From positions 1-64,000 of the forward strand of contig JAYVUK010000001.1 of assembly GCA_043787975.1 (NCBI GenBank): a DNA stretch of 64,000 nt, given 5' to 3'. The first letter of the stretch is position 1, and each line of letters begins with the position of its first letter. The notes below the pieces were generated by a model. That model did no database searches and had not been told where the DNA came from. It saw nothing but the letters and a program-made list of their open reading frames with translations. The stretch comes from JAPLDA01 sp043787975. Lineage in GTDB: Bacteria; Bacteroidota; Bacteroidia; AKYH767-A; 2013-40CM-41-45. This document shows, one piece after another, positions 7,948 to 16,753 of the stretch. Both the position numbers and the translations under genes were made by a program.

Positions 7948-8533
7948 AAACCGCCAAAGGAGAGTCTCGCTGCAAGCGGATTGGAAATTGGAAATTGGAA
8001 ATTGGAAATTTGGAATTGCCTTACTTTTCCTATTGCCTGTTTTTCTTTTTCTGTCCTGTCATCACGAGCAACAACAGCAAACCATTTCTCAAGATTCATT
8101 GAAAGAGCATTTGATCGGTGCGAATAAAATCATGGTAAAGGATGAGTCGAAGGAGATAGAAGATTTTATTGAGCGCCATCCGTGGAAGATGACTTCAACG
8201 GGAACCGGGCTGCGAGTTGAAATTTATCATCACGGGAACGGAAAGAAGGCCGAAGAAAAAAAACAAGTCAGCATTGCATTTTCTGTTTACCTGCTTGACG
8301 GAACGCTTTGCTATCCTGCTGATGAAAATAAACCGCTCACGATTATTCTAGGTCATGGAGAACAGACACGCGGTCTTGAAGAAGGAGTTATGCTGATGCA
8401 CGAAGGAGATAAAGCACGGTTGGTTGTTCCTGCTCATCTTGCATTCGGCTTGCAAGGCGATGACAATAAAATTCCCGGCAAGAATGCATTGTATTATGAT
8501 GTTACATTGTTAAAGGTAAATGATATTCAATGA
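7937..8533 (+). CDS. FKBP-type peptidyl-prolyl isomerase lipoprotein, GldI-like
   Basis: 198 residues. The N-terminus carries word-repeat peptide (WKLEIGNWKFG), then a hydrophobic stretch and lipobox LFLSC with Cys41, so it is a lipoprotein with an unusually long n-region. The FKBP domain (about residues 70-195) shows VSIAFSVYLLDGTLCY, GLEEGVMLMHEGDKARLVVPAHLAFG and ALYYDVTLLKV. GldI in flavobacteria is a gliding-associated isomerase, and the nrnA neighbour supports that relationship. An actual role in gliding is not shown here. It overlaps nrnA by 11 bases and the next FKBP gene by four (ATGA). Confidence 0.8.
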   Translation: MEVRNRQRRVSLQADWKLEIGNWKFGIALLFLLPVFLFLSCHHEQQQQTISQDSLKEHLIGANKIMVKDESKEIEDFIERHPWKMTSTGTGLRVEIYHHGNGKKAEEKKQVSIAFSVYLLDGTLCYPADENKPLTIILGHGEQTRGLEEGVMLMHEGDKARLVVPAHLAFGLQGDDNKIPGKNALYYDVTLLKVNDIQ

Positions 8534-9534
8534 AAGACTTAAAACTTCAATTTAGAAATCAGAAATCGGAAATCAGAAATCGGAAGTCAGAAGTTGGAAA
8601 TTGGAGATTAGGAAAGCAATCTGTTCTCCCGATTCCATTCTCTAACTTCCAACTTCTGATTTCTTGTTTGACACTCGTATCAGTATTCCTTACTTCATGC
8701 AATCACAAGACTGAAAAGGTCACTGATTCGGGAATGAAATACATTGTGTATAAAGAAAACCCCGGACCCAAAGCCAAGCGCAGAGATTTTGTCACCGTCG
8801 AAATGGTTTATAAAACGGAATACGATTCCGTGCTTTTTGATTCGCGGCAAAACAAAATCCCAATGCGATTTCAATTGGAACAACCTCCGTTTGCAGGCAG
8901 CATGGAAGAAGGAATTACGTATCTCGCAGCAGGGGATAGTGTTACATTTTTTGTCTCGGCAGATTCCATGGTTCAAAAAGTTTTTGCAAAAATGACAAAT
9001 GGAAATTATCTACGGCCTGGTTTTCTGAAGAGCGGAAGTTTTTTGAAATTTGATGTCAAACTTCTCCGCATACAAAGTGAATTGGATGCCTCTGAAGAAA
9101 TGTACCACGAGTTAGACCGGCTTGCAGCGCTTGAAAAGTCTGACATTGCGAAATACATTGCGGAGCATCATATTACAGAACAACCTGATACAAGTGGAGT
9201 GTATGTCATTAAAAACACAGAAGGCAAAGGAGCGCCGGTTGTAACAGGAAAATCTGTTTCAATAAACTACACAGGGAGGTTGTTCGATGGAACCGTTATT
9301 GATGCGAATGATAAAGCCGGAAAACCCACCACGTTAATAATCGGCAACAGCAAGATGCTTAAAGGATGGGACATTGCATTCAGAAAACTCAGGCAGGGTG
9401 ATAAAGCAACAGTCATCATCCCTTCTGCAAAAGCTTTTGGAGAAGAAGGAGTGCGGAATAAAATGAACGGTATGTACGTCGTTCAGCCGAACACGCCATT
9501 GCTTTTTGATATAGAAATTTTGGAAGTAAAGTGA
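8530..9534 (+). CDS. FKBP-type peptidyl-prolyl isomerase lipoprotein, two FKBP-like domains
   Basis: 334 residues. The start ATG overlaps the previous stop (ATGA). Residues 1-45 are encoded by a word palindrome: a basic n-region (RNQKSEIRNRKSEV), then FSNFQLLISC forming part of the hydrophobic core, with lipobox FLTSC at Cys57. A degenerate FKBP-like domain (about residues 65-170) precedes a canonical one (about 225-334) with SINYTGRLFDGTVIDA, GNSKMLKGWDIAFRKLRQG and IIPSAKAFGEEG. It probably assists folding of exported proteins in the periplasm, partnered with the gene upstream. The longer N-terminus is an oddity, not a family trait. Confidence 0.8.
   Translation: MKDLKLQFRNQKSEIRNRKSEVGNWRLGKQSVLPIPFSNFQLLISCLTLVSVFLTSCNHKTEKVTDSGMKYIVYKENPGPKAKRRDFVTVEMVYKTEYDSVLFDSRQNKIPMRFQLEQPPFAGSMEEGITYLAAGDSVTFFVSADSMVQKVFAKMTNGNYLRPGFLKSGSFLKFDVKLLRIQSELDASEEMYHELDRLAALEKSDIAKYIAEHHITEQPDTSGVYVIKNTEGKGAPVVTGKSVSINYTGRLFDGTVIDANDKAGKPTTLIIGNSKMLKGWDIAFRKLRQGDKATVIIPSAKAFGEEGVRNKMNGMYVVQPNTPLLFDIEILEVK
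8545..8660. repeat. GAAATCAGAAATCGG word palindrome inside a lipoprotein gene
   Basis: GAAATCGG/GAAATCAG words are reiterated from 8554 to 8606. The segment 8589-8606 pairs with 8640-8657 with two mismatches in 18 bases. The whole palindrome is translated as the signal-peptide region of the FKBP lipoprotein starting at 8530. Confidence 0.75.
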
Positions 9535-9587
9535 GATGTGGTCGATTTAACTTTGCCTTTTTTAAATGGAATGAGGGAAGCGCTTTG

Positions 9588-9815
9588 TCATTCAACTCTC
9601 CAGATGCGTGTTCCGTCTTTTTCTTTTTGAGCGAGAAACTTCCAGTCAAGATTTTGTCTCCTGGAAAATAATTTAGCCTGGATCAATAAATTATTCTTTG
9701 TTGTTTTTGCCCAAAAGGAACTTCCTTTTTGCATCTTGGCAAATGGATATTTTCCCGGTCTTCCATTCATGGGTGGCGCAGGAACACTGTTCGTAATTAT
9801 AAATAGTTCTGCCAT
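9588..9815 (-). CDS. Small conserved-type protein, function unknown
   Basis: 75 residues with no signal peptide or membrane segment. The C-terminus (NLDWKFLAQKEKDGTRIWRVE) has the F..r...dG.RvWRv pattern that I associate with small DUF7303-like proteins, but this is a weak recognition. The middle is basic (FWAKTTKNNLL, FSRRQN). It converges on the FKBP gene. It could also be a chance ORF, though the composition looks coding. Confidence 0.5.
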   Translation of the reverse strand: MAELFIITNSVPAPPMNGRPGKYPFAKMQKGSSFWAKTTKNNLLIQAKLFSRRQNLDWKFLAQKEKDGTRIWRVE

Positions 9816-9840
9816 GGTTTTTTTTTGACGGAATACCTGC

Positions 9841-10269
9841 TTATTCTTTTACAATGAGTTCTCCGGTCACTTTTTTCTGGTGGTCCAACACCAATGTATA
9901 ATTGTAGGTGCCGGATAAGAGGTCATTGACATAGTACTCGTTGGTATTTGCATTGTGAATGTCAACGTTGAATGTTTTTAAAGTCCTTCCTGTAAAGTCC
10001 TGTATTAATAAGATTGCTGAATACGTAAAAGATGGCAGGGCATAATTTAGTTTGATCACTTTGCTTTCCCCGTTCATGCATACTAACGGTGTGTTAACTG
10101 GTCTTTCGATAACAGGACTTGCAATTTTGTCTGCAGGTTCCGCAACGATAGGTTGAATAGAAGCATTTGTGCCTGAGAGCAATTCATTGGAGTCCTTTTG
10201 TGCTGTTGCAAAATTTGCTGTCATTCCTGCCAGCAGGAGGATGATAAGGAAACAGGTGGTAGTTTTCAT
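9841..10269 (-). CDS. Small exported protein, function unknown
   Basis: 142 residues with a clear Sec signal peptide (MKTTTCFLIILLLAGMTANFATA, cleavage after ATA). The mature part has a single beta-sandwich-like stretch: SFTYSAILLIQDFTGRTLKTFNVDI, then SGTYNYTLVLDHQKKVTGELIVKE. The last part resembles the end of T9SS sorting domains (G.Y.Y.L..D....G.liV), but no globular cargo precedes it. It may be a stand-alone sorting-domain-like protein. It lies downstream of the LytTR regulator on the same strand, with a 183-base gap. Confidence 0.7.
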   Translation of the reverse strand: MKTTTCFLIILLLAGMTANFATAQKDSNELLSGTNASIQPIVAEPADKIASPVIERPVNTPLVCMNGESKVIKLNYALPSFTYSAILLIQDFTGRTLKTFNVDIHNANTNEYYVNDLLSGTYNYTLVLDHQKKVTGELIVKE

Positions 10270-10452
10270 TTTTTTTGGTATTTAATTGTGAAATGTTTTT
10301 GTAATTATTTAGTAAATATGAAGCGCTAAAGACGCCATAGAAAATTTATGTGACGGTTTAGGACACATCCTGTGACGAATTGAAAATAAATGGTGACGTA
10401 TGAAGATTTAAAAAGATAAAGACCTCAAAAAATAGACTGGAGAGGAGGGGAG

Positions 10453-11190
10453 TTAGCCCTTGATGCCAAGCAACGTAAATAAATCTGCCCGGTACGTATT
10501 GCTTATCGGAATTTTAAATCCGTTTGCTGAGACTTCAGTTGGTTCAACATTTTCAATCAAAGCAACCTGTATAGCAAAACCACGGTGGGTTCTGTAAAAT
10601 TTTTCAGCAGGTAGTTGATTCAGAAAATCACTGAAGGTTGAACGGACGATAGATTTTTTTTTATCCTTTGTATGAATGACTACATAATTTTCACAACTTT
10701 CTACATAAACAATTTCATTAAATAATAATTTAATAAAACGGTGGTTGTCGCGGATAAAAATAAAATCTTTGGGAACGGTATCTAAGACGACAGCTGGTGA
10801 ATTGTTTTTTGATTCAGTATAATTATTGAAAGCAATTTCAATGGAAGCAAATAGTTCGTCTTTGTTGAATGGCTTTACAAGATAAGCATGCGGCTTTACT
10901 TTTTTTGCGCGCTCAATGGTATTCCTGTCGCTGTTGGCTGTGAGAAAAATAAAGGGAAGCTGATGCTGTTTGTTTATTTGTTCGGCCAGGTCAATGCCAT
11001 CTTTTTGAGAGCCCAGGTTAATGTCGAGTAGAAGCATATCGGGCTTCTCTTCCTTGATCATTTGCAATGCGTCTTCATAATTCGAAACAGGTTCACAGAC
11101 AAGATAACCCATGCCTGCAAGAAGGCGTTTTATTTTTTCTGCAATAATTAATTCGTCCTCTACTATTCCAATTTTAATTTCAGCATTCAT
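10453..11190 (-). CDS. LytTR-family response regulator
   Basis: 245 residues. The receiver domain (about 1-125) has the acidic pair in GIVEDEL, the phospho-acceptor Asp56 in LLLDINLG, Thr in FIFLTANSD and Lys in YLVKPF. The LytTR DNA-binding domain (about 145-245) has DFIFIRDNHRFIKLLFNEIVYVES and FYRTHRGFAIQ. It lies nine bases after the propeller kinase gene on the same strand, so it is the probable partner of the two kinases upstream. Targets are unknown; LytTR regulators often act at their own or adjacent promoters. Confidence 0.93.
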   Translation of the reverse strand: MNAEIKIGIVEDELIIAEKIKRLLAGMGYLVCEPVSNYEDALQMIKEEKPDMLLLDINLGSQKDGIDLAEQINKQHQLPFIFLTANSDRNTIERAKKVKPHAYLVKPFNKDELFASIEIAFNNYTESKNNSPAVVLDTVPKDFIFIRDNHRFIKLLFNEIVYVESCENYVVIHTKDKKKSIVRSTFSDFLNQLPAEKFYRTHRGFAIQVALIENVEPTEVSANGFKIPISNTYRADLFTLLGIKG

Positions 11191-11199
11191 TTGGCAAAT

Positions 11200-14100
11200 T
11201 TAATTTTTGTGATTGTTATTAAAAGGAATTTCAAACACACTTCCATTATCATTATAAAAATTCAACGTGCCTCCGAGTTGTTTCGTAAGCAATTGAATCA
11301 CCTTCATGCCAAGCGAATTTGATTTGCTTAAATCAAAATGCTCAGGCATGCCGGGACCATTGTCAGCATAAATTATTTTGCTTTGATGGCCATCCATTCC
11401 GGGTTGTAACTGAATGCTGATCGTATTTGTCTTCGCATCGCTTACTGCATATTTAAATGTATTGGTGAGAAGCTCATTTAATATTAACCCGATTGGAACT
11501 GCTGCATCAATCGGTATTTGAGTTTCATCAGCATGTATCTTAAAATCAATTTCAGTAGTAGCTTTTTTAAAAACTCCCGACACCTGTTTGAATAAATCGT
11601 TAGCGAAACTTTTAAATTCAACGGAGGATACATCATCCGTCCGATATAGCTTATGATGAATCAATGCAATTGACTGTACGCGGCTTTGTCCTTCGAGAAC
11701 GGCTGCTTTTGCTTTTGCGTCATCAATTCCTTCGCTTTGCAATTCCAGCAAGCTGCTGATCACTTCCAGGTTATTTTTTACACGGTGATGGATTTCTTTA
11801 ATCAGCATTTCCTTGTCGTCAAGCAACTGCTCTGCGCGATCTTTTTGCAAGACTACTTCTTCTGTTCTTTCAAGTACGGTTTGCTCCAGCTTCTTTTGAT
11901 TTTCTTTCAGTGACTTCTCGCGCGATTTTATAAAATACCATATACTTCCAACGATCACGATAACATACAGACTATACGCTGCCCACGTCCTCCACCACGG
12001 AGGTGAAATGGTAATTAGTAAGGAAGCAATCTTGTTACTCCACACGCCGGCACTGTTGGAGGCTTTGACTTTGAAAACATAATCTCCGGGTGTAAGATTT
12101 GAATAACTCACAAATCTCCTGCTGTTGGAATGGATCCAGTCGGGGTCAATTCCTTCCATTTGATAGGCATAGCGATAGTCCTGGTTGCGGTAAAAGCTGA
12201 GTGCGGAAAATTCAAAAGACAGACTATTCTCCGAGTGTTTTAATCTTAAGTGATTATCACCCGGTGGAACTTCATGGTTAAAGATTTTAATGGAAGAGAT
12301 AACGACAGGAGGAGGAAGTGATTTTGTATTTTGTATTTTATCGGGATGAATGACGTTATAACCATCCACGCCTCCGAAAAGCAATGTTCCATCCTTCAAT
12401 TTCAAAGCAGCTTCTGTATTGTATTCGTAATTCTGTATACCGTCTTTCAATGTAAAGTTTTGGCATGAATAATTGTTGGGATCAAACCGGCACAAACCGC
12501 GGTTGGTCCCCATCCATAACATGCCGTTGTTGTCACAAAGGATGGTATATATCTCATTATCGGGTAATCCGTTCTCAGTAGTAAAATGCGTAAAATTATT
12601 TCCGGCTTTATTGTATCGGTTCAATCCTCCGCCATTGGTGCCCACCCACATGTTTCCTTTTTTATCGAAAGCAAATGAGCGTATATCGTTTCCATGGATA
12701 CTGTGTTCATCACCGGGAATGTTCAGGTAGCGTGTCCATTTTTTTGAGTAACGATCATAGCGGTTCAATCCTTTATTCGTCCCGGCCCAGATATTTCCAT
12801 CTCTATCTTCACACAAATTGAATACAATACCGTATAAATTAGTGGGCTCATTTGTTTCTTCGTAAGAAATATGATTGAATTTCAGTGAGGCCGGATTTTC
12901 AAAATCAATTTCATTTGCATTAACTGTATAGATGCCATCTCCTTCAGTTGCAATCCACATGGTATTTTTACTGTCACAAAATAAATCGCGTACCCTGAGT
13001 TTCCGGAAAGGGATTTCATATAAAATATATCGGCTATTTTTGGGATTCAATATTCTCAGCGGTGCTTTCCAGCCGCCGACCCAGGAATTTCCTGAGCCAT
13101 CCTTTGCCAACGTACCAATGGGTGTCGATCCCGACCCGAACACTCCCTTCAATTCACTTAATTCTTTTTTAGCGGCATCATAGGTGAATAACCCCTTGAG
13201 CGATCCCACCCAATAGCTTGATTCTGTTTCGAGGAAAGTGCGGATGTTTTTAAATTCATCACCGAAATCCATTTCCTTTGTATTCTTAGGAGGGCTTAGG
13301 TGTTCCATGACATGTACCACCGGTTCAATTTTCACCAAACCTTTTCCGCGGCATAAAATCCAGGCCATCCCTTCATCGTCCGGCAAAATAAAATAGACAG
13401 AATTGGAAGGAATACTTCCGGGGTTTCCCGGCTCGTTGATAAACTGTTCATACTGGTCAGTATTGGTGTCATAGCAAAACAAGCCCATGCTGGTAGAACG
13501 GATCCAAAACAATCCCTTTTTATCCATCGCGCCGAAAATGGATTTGCTCTTTATCTCATCTTCAGGAATTTTTTTGTTGAGATAAATAGTTTTTTCTTCT
13601 CCTGTTTCAATATTTAATTTGTAAAGTTCTCCGTGCGTGGTCAATGCAAAATAATTGTTCCGGCACAGTTGACCATCAACTCCTGAATGGTGCAGGTCAA
13701 AGTCGGGAATGAACCTGTCAGGATTTTTAGTGAACCGGTAAAGATGCTTTTTACTGATTGCAATAAATTGTTTTTTTTTCGAACTATAGATCACGTCGTA
13801 AACGGTGGTGTCGACTTTACCTGAGCGATCATAAAGAGTCAGTTGATCGAGTTTTTTTGTGTTCGCGTTGAACGTAAAAACCTTCCCGGAATCATTTACA
13901 AGGATAAGATTTGATGAGTCGCTTTCTGCCCTGATGAAACTACTTTTGGGCAGCGGAAAATATTCACAAACAGAATTGTTCACCAGCATAAGGTTATCGG
14001 CTGAAAAAAAGCAGAGCGCGCTTTTATCACTCTTAAGCATAAAAGAACGGTTAAGAAGTTTCCCGGCATCCTTATAGGCGAACTGACTATTGAATGATAA

Positions 14101-14430
14101 TTTTCGCGGGTCATAAAGTCGCGATCCTCCATCGAAATTAAAATACAGATCGCCATTTGCCATCAGCTTGGCATCTCTTTGAGTAGAACCCGGGAGGCTT
14201 GTAGTGTCGTCAGGATTATGCTGGAATACTTTAAAATTATACCCGTCAAACCTGGCAACACTTCCTTCACCCCAAAGCCACAAAAATCCGGTGGTGTCTT
14301 CGAACATTCTTTGAATGGTTCCGGTTGGAAGTCCTTGCTCTTCGGTGTATTTTGTAATGGTGAATTGCTGCTGCGGAAAGCACGCAGAAGCCATGAGAAA
14401 AAACAGAACACAAGAGAAAAATAATTTCAT
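11200..14430 (-). CDS. Sensor histidine kinase with periplasmic two-component propeller and Y_Y_Y domain
   Basis: 1076 residues. A signal peptide (residues 1-20) is followed by a periplasmic seven-bladed-type propeller region (about 20-740) with repeated W.GT..GL.RyD motifs such as IWAGTNKGLNRYDRYSK. The Y_Y_Y domain (about 745-820) contains YRYAYQMEGIDPDW. One membrane segment follows (AYSLYVIVIVGSIWYFI), then coiled coil. The HisKA_2 core has the phospho-accepting His in KEIHHRVKNNLEVISSLLEL, and the HATPase domain has LNELLTNTFKYA and YADNGPGMPE. Unlike classical hybrid systems, no receiver is fused; the LytTR gene nine bases downstream supplies it. Confidence 0.92.
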   Translation of the reverse strand: MKLFFSCVLFFLMASACFPQQQFTITKYTEEQGLPTGTIQRMFEDTTGFLWLWGEGSVARFDGYNFKVFQHNPDDTTSLPGSTQRDAKLMANGDLYFNFDGGSRLYDPRKLSFNSQFAYKDAGKLLNRSFMLKSDKSALCFFSADNLMLVNNSVCEYFPLPKSSFIRAESDSSNLILVNDSGKVFTFNANTKKLDQLTLYDRSGKVDTTVYDVIYSSKKKQFIAISKKHLYRFTKNPDRFIPDFDLHHSGVDGQLCRNNYFALTTHGELYKLNIETGEEKTIYLNKKIPEDEIKSKSIFGAMDKKGLFWIRSTSMGLFCYDTNTDQYEQFINEPGNPGSIPSNSVYFILPDDEGMAWILCRGKGLVKIEPVVHVMEHLSPPKNTKEMDFGDEFKNIRTFLETESSYWVGSLKGLFTYDAAKKELSELKGVFGSGSTPIGTLAKDGSGNSWVGGWKAPLRILNPKNSRYILYEIPFRKLRVRDLFCDSKNTMWIATEGDGIYTVNANEIDFENPASLKFNHISYEETNEPTNLYGIVFNLCEDRDGNIWAGTNKGLNRYDRYSKKWTRYLNIPGDEHSIHGNDIRSFAFDKKGNMWVGTNGGGLNRYNKAGNNFTHFTTENGLPDNEIYTILCDNNGMLWMGTNRGLCRFDPNNYSCQNFTLKDGIQNYEYNTEAALKLKDGTLLFGGVDGYNVIHPDKIQNTKSLPPPVVISSIKIFNHEVPPGDNHLRLKHSENSLSFEFSALSFYRNQDYRYAYQMEGIDPDWIHSNSRRFVSYSNLTPGDYVFKVKASNSAGVWSNKIASLLITISPPWWRTWAAYSLYVIVIVGSIWYFIKSREKSLKENQKKLEQTVLERTEEVVLQKDRAEQLLDDKEMLIKEIHHRVKNNLEVISSLLELQSEGIDDAKAKAAVLEGQSRVQSIALIHHKLYRTDDVSSVEFKSFANDLFKQVSGVFKKATTEIDFKIHADETQIPIDAAVPIGLILNELLTNTFKYAVSDAKTNTISIQLQPGMDGHQSKIIYADNGPGMPEHFDLSKSNSLGMKVIQLLTKQLGGTLNFYNDNGSVFEIPFNNNHKN

Positions 14431-14502
14431 AAGCGCATTTTCGGTGGAAGCAACCCCTCGAAACTACTTCTTGATTTTTATTTCAGCGAATACGCGACAA
14501 AT

Positions 14503-16467
14503 TTAGTTTTTAGGATCGTTATTAAAAGGAATTTCAAACACACTACCATGATCATTGTAAAAATGTAAAGTCCCGCCAAGCTGCTTTGTAAGCAGTTGAA
14601 TCACCTTCATGCCAAGCGAAGTTGATTTTTGAATATCAAAATTAACTGGTAAGCCCGGCCCATTGTCTTTATATATAATGGTGCTGAGTGCTGCATTTGT
14701 TGATGCTAATTGTATGCTGATGATGTTCAGTTTTTCTTTTTGCATTGCGTACTTAAAAGTATTTGTAAGCAATTCGTTTACTATTAAACCGAGCGGCACT
14801 GCAACATCAATACTGATTTGTGTTTCGTTTGCCGTAATTTGAAATTCAATTTCAGTACCCGGCTTTTTAAAAACACCTGCTACTTGTTTATACAAATCAT
14901 TTACAAAACTTTTAAACTCAACAGCAGAAACATCATCGTTGCGATAAAGTTTATGGTGGATCAGCGCAATGGATTGAACTCGGTTTTGTCCTTCAATCAC
15001 AGCGGCTTTTGCTTTCATATCAACAATTCCTTCGCTTTGCAATTCAAGTAAACTGCTGATTACTTCGAGGTTGTTTTTAACCCGGTGATGTATTTCTTTG
15101 ATCAGCATTTCTTTTTCAACCACCAACTGATCACTTCGTTTTTTCTCTCTCCCGATTTTATTACGCTGACGAAAGACAACAAGTGAAAACAGCAAAACAA
15201 TTGCAAGGCCTGCAAACGTGGAGTTGCGTATGTTTCGCTGGCGTTTTATTTCTTCCTGTGCTATGACATCTTTTTTAGCCTGTTCAGCTTTCGTTATGAC
15301 TTCTTTCTTGTCAAATTCGTAATTCATTTCCTTACGGGTAATTTCTTTATTCTTCTCCTGGTTGAAAAGCGAGTCCTTTAATGTGATTGCTTTTTTATAA
15401 TGAATGAGTGCAAGTTCATGCCTGCCACATGTATCATAGAGTTGTGAGAGGGATTCTTCCAACTGTCGTGAATTATCCATTAACCCCAGGCTGTCCGAAA
15501 TGTTGACAGCCTTTTTAAGTACGACTTCTGCTTTTGCAAATTTGCCGGTCTTTGTGTAAAGGTCACCTATGTTACTCAGGCGTATTAAAATTCCGGTCTT
15601 ATCACCGAGTTCTTCATCAATTTTCAGTGCCTTGAAATAGGATTCAAGTGCTTTTGCGTATTCGTGTTGATTCCAGTAGACAATGCCGATATTGTTGAGC
15701 TGTTTCGCAATTCCATTTTTATTGTTCATCTCCTCATTCATTTTCAGCACTTTTAAATAGCATTCAAGTGCTTTTGAATAATCATGTTGACTCAAATAAA
15801 CATTTCCGATGTTAGCGAGACAATTTGCAATGCCCTTCTTATTTTTGATTTCTTCATTTATTTTCAATCCTTTAAAATAATAATCCAATGCTTTTGGAAA
15901 ATCAGATTGATTCAATGAGATGTTTCCAATATTCACATAATCACTGGCCATCCCACTTTTATTTCCCATTTCCTCATCCGTTTTCAATGCCTTGAATGCG
16001 TAGTTCAGCGCTTTTGGATAATCTCCCTGGTTGCGATAGATAATTCCAAGGATGCCGAAGGTCCTGGACTTTCCGCTATTGTCTGATATTGCTTCATACA
16101 GAACTAGGGCTTTCTTGACATAATCAAGAGAGGCCGGATATTCTGCTTTCAGATATTTGAACCAGCCCAATTCAAAATATGATTTCGCCATTCCCTTTTT
16201 TCCTGCTTTAACTTTGATTGTGTCAGGTGAAGCGTTTAATTCTTCCGACAGTTTTAATGCCTGTGTGCCAAGCAAAATGGAAGTGTCAGGATTGGAATTC
16301 ATCACTTCCCATGCAAAGGCGTTGAGTTGGTTTACTTTGGCAGTGTCTTCCTTTTCAGTTTTTAAAACATTGAAGAGCGAATCAATTTTTTGTTTTCCCG
16401 CTTTCTGTGAGTAACAGAGTTGTTGAAACAAATTCAGAATTATAAAAATGGAAAATTTTTTTTTCAT
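14503..16467 (-). CDS. Sensor histidine kinase with periplasmic TPR domain
   Basis: 654 residues. A signal peptide (MKKKFSIFIILNLFQQLCYSQ) precedes about seven or eight tetratricopeptide repeats of the form GDYPKALNYAFKALKTDEEM (about residues 95-370). A membrane segment (STFAGLAIVLLFSLVVFR) follows, then a HisKA_2 core (KEIHHRVKNNLEVISS) and a HATPase domain (NELLTNTFKYAM, YKDNGPGLP). Its C-terminal 230 residues are very close to those of the propeller kinase just downstream, so the two share a recent kinase-module duplication with different sensors. First gene of a kinase-kinase-LytTR set. Confidence 0.92.
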   Translation of the reverse strand: MKKKFSIFIILNLFQQLCYSQKAGKQKIDSLFNVLKTEKEDTAKVNQLNAFAWEVMNSNPDTSILLGTQALKLSEELNASPDTIKVKAGKKGMAKSYFELGWFKYLKAEYPASLDYVKKALVLYEAISDNSGKSRTFGILGIIYRNQGDYPKALNYAFKALKTDEEMGNKSGMASDYVNIGNISLNQSDFPKALDYYFKGLKINEEIKNKKGIANCLANIGNVYLSQHDYSKALECYLKVLKMNEEMNNKNGIAKQLNNIGIVYWNQHEYAKALESYFKALKIDEELGDKTGILIRLSNIGDLYTKTGKFAKAEVVLKKAVNISDSLGLMDNSRQLEESLSQLYDTCGRHELALIHYKKAITLKDSLFNQEKNKEITRKEMNYEFDKKEVITKAEQAKKDVIAQEEIKRQRNIRNSTFAGLAIVLLFSLVVFRQRNKIGREKKRSDQLVVEKEMLIKEIHHRVKNNLEVISSLLELQSEGIVDMKAKAAVIEGQNRVQSIALIHHKLYRNDDVSAVEFKSFVNDLYKQVAGVFKKPGTEIEFQITANETQISIDVAVPLGLIVNELLTNTFKYAMQKEKLNIISIQLASTNAALSTIIYKDNGPGLPVNFDIQKSTSLGMKVIQLLTKQLGGTLHFYNDHGSVFEIPFNNDPKN

Positions 16468-16572
16468 AGTTGGAATTGAATAACAAAATGTAAATAAGCT
16501 AGTTTGTAAAGCTACTTTAATTCCCGTAAGACGATTGAAGGAGCTATTTTGCCGGTATGAAAAGCTACTTCA

Positions 16573-16720
16573 GGATATCAAAAAGAATCTCGAATACACT
16601 TTTATTGTCAATATAAAAATTCACGTATCTCCAAACTATTTCGTGAGCAATTGAATTATCTTCATTCCAAAGATGTTGATATATTCAAATTGAAATTTTC
16701 CAGTAATGATATAGGATGAA
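16573..16720 (-). pseudogene. Decayed 3' end of a third HisKA_2 kinase
   Basis: On the minus strand the sequence reads GMKIIQLLTK, then a stop where the paralogues have Gln, then FGDT, another stop, and after a frame change NFYIDNKSVFEILFD. The two intact kinases end GMKVIQLLTKQLGGTLNFY.D.GSVFEIPFNN. The relic therefore matches their last 45 or so residues with nonsense changes and a frameshift. It lies directly upstream of the TPR kinase gene. Confidence 0.75.
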
Positions 16721-16753
16721 AAGTCATTGGATGAACCGGAGCGATAAAATCCC

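Noticed and set aside
11200..14430. Receiver domain fused to the propeller kinase (hybrid system)
   Set aside because: The protein ends with the HATPase domain; the receiver is in the separate LytTR gene.
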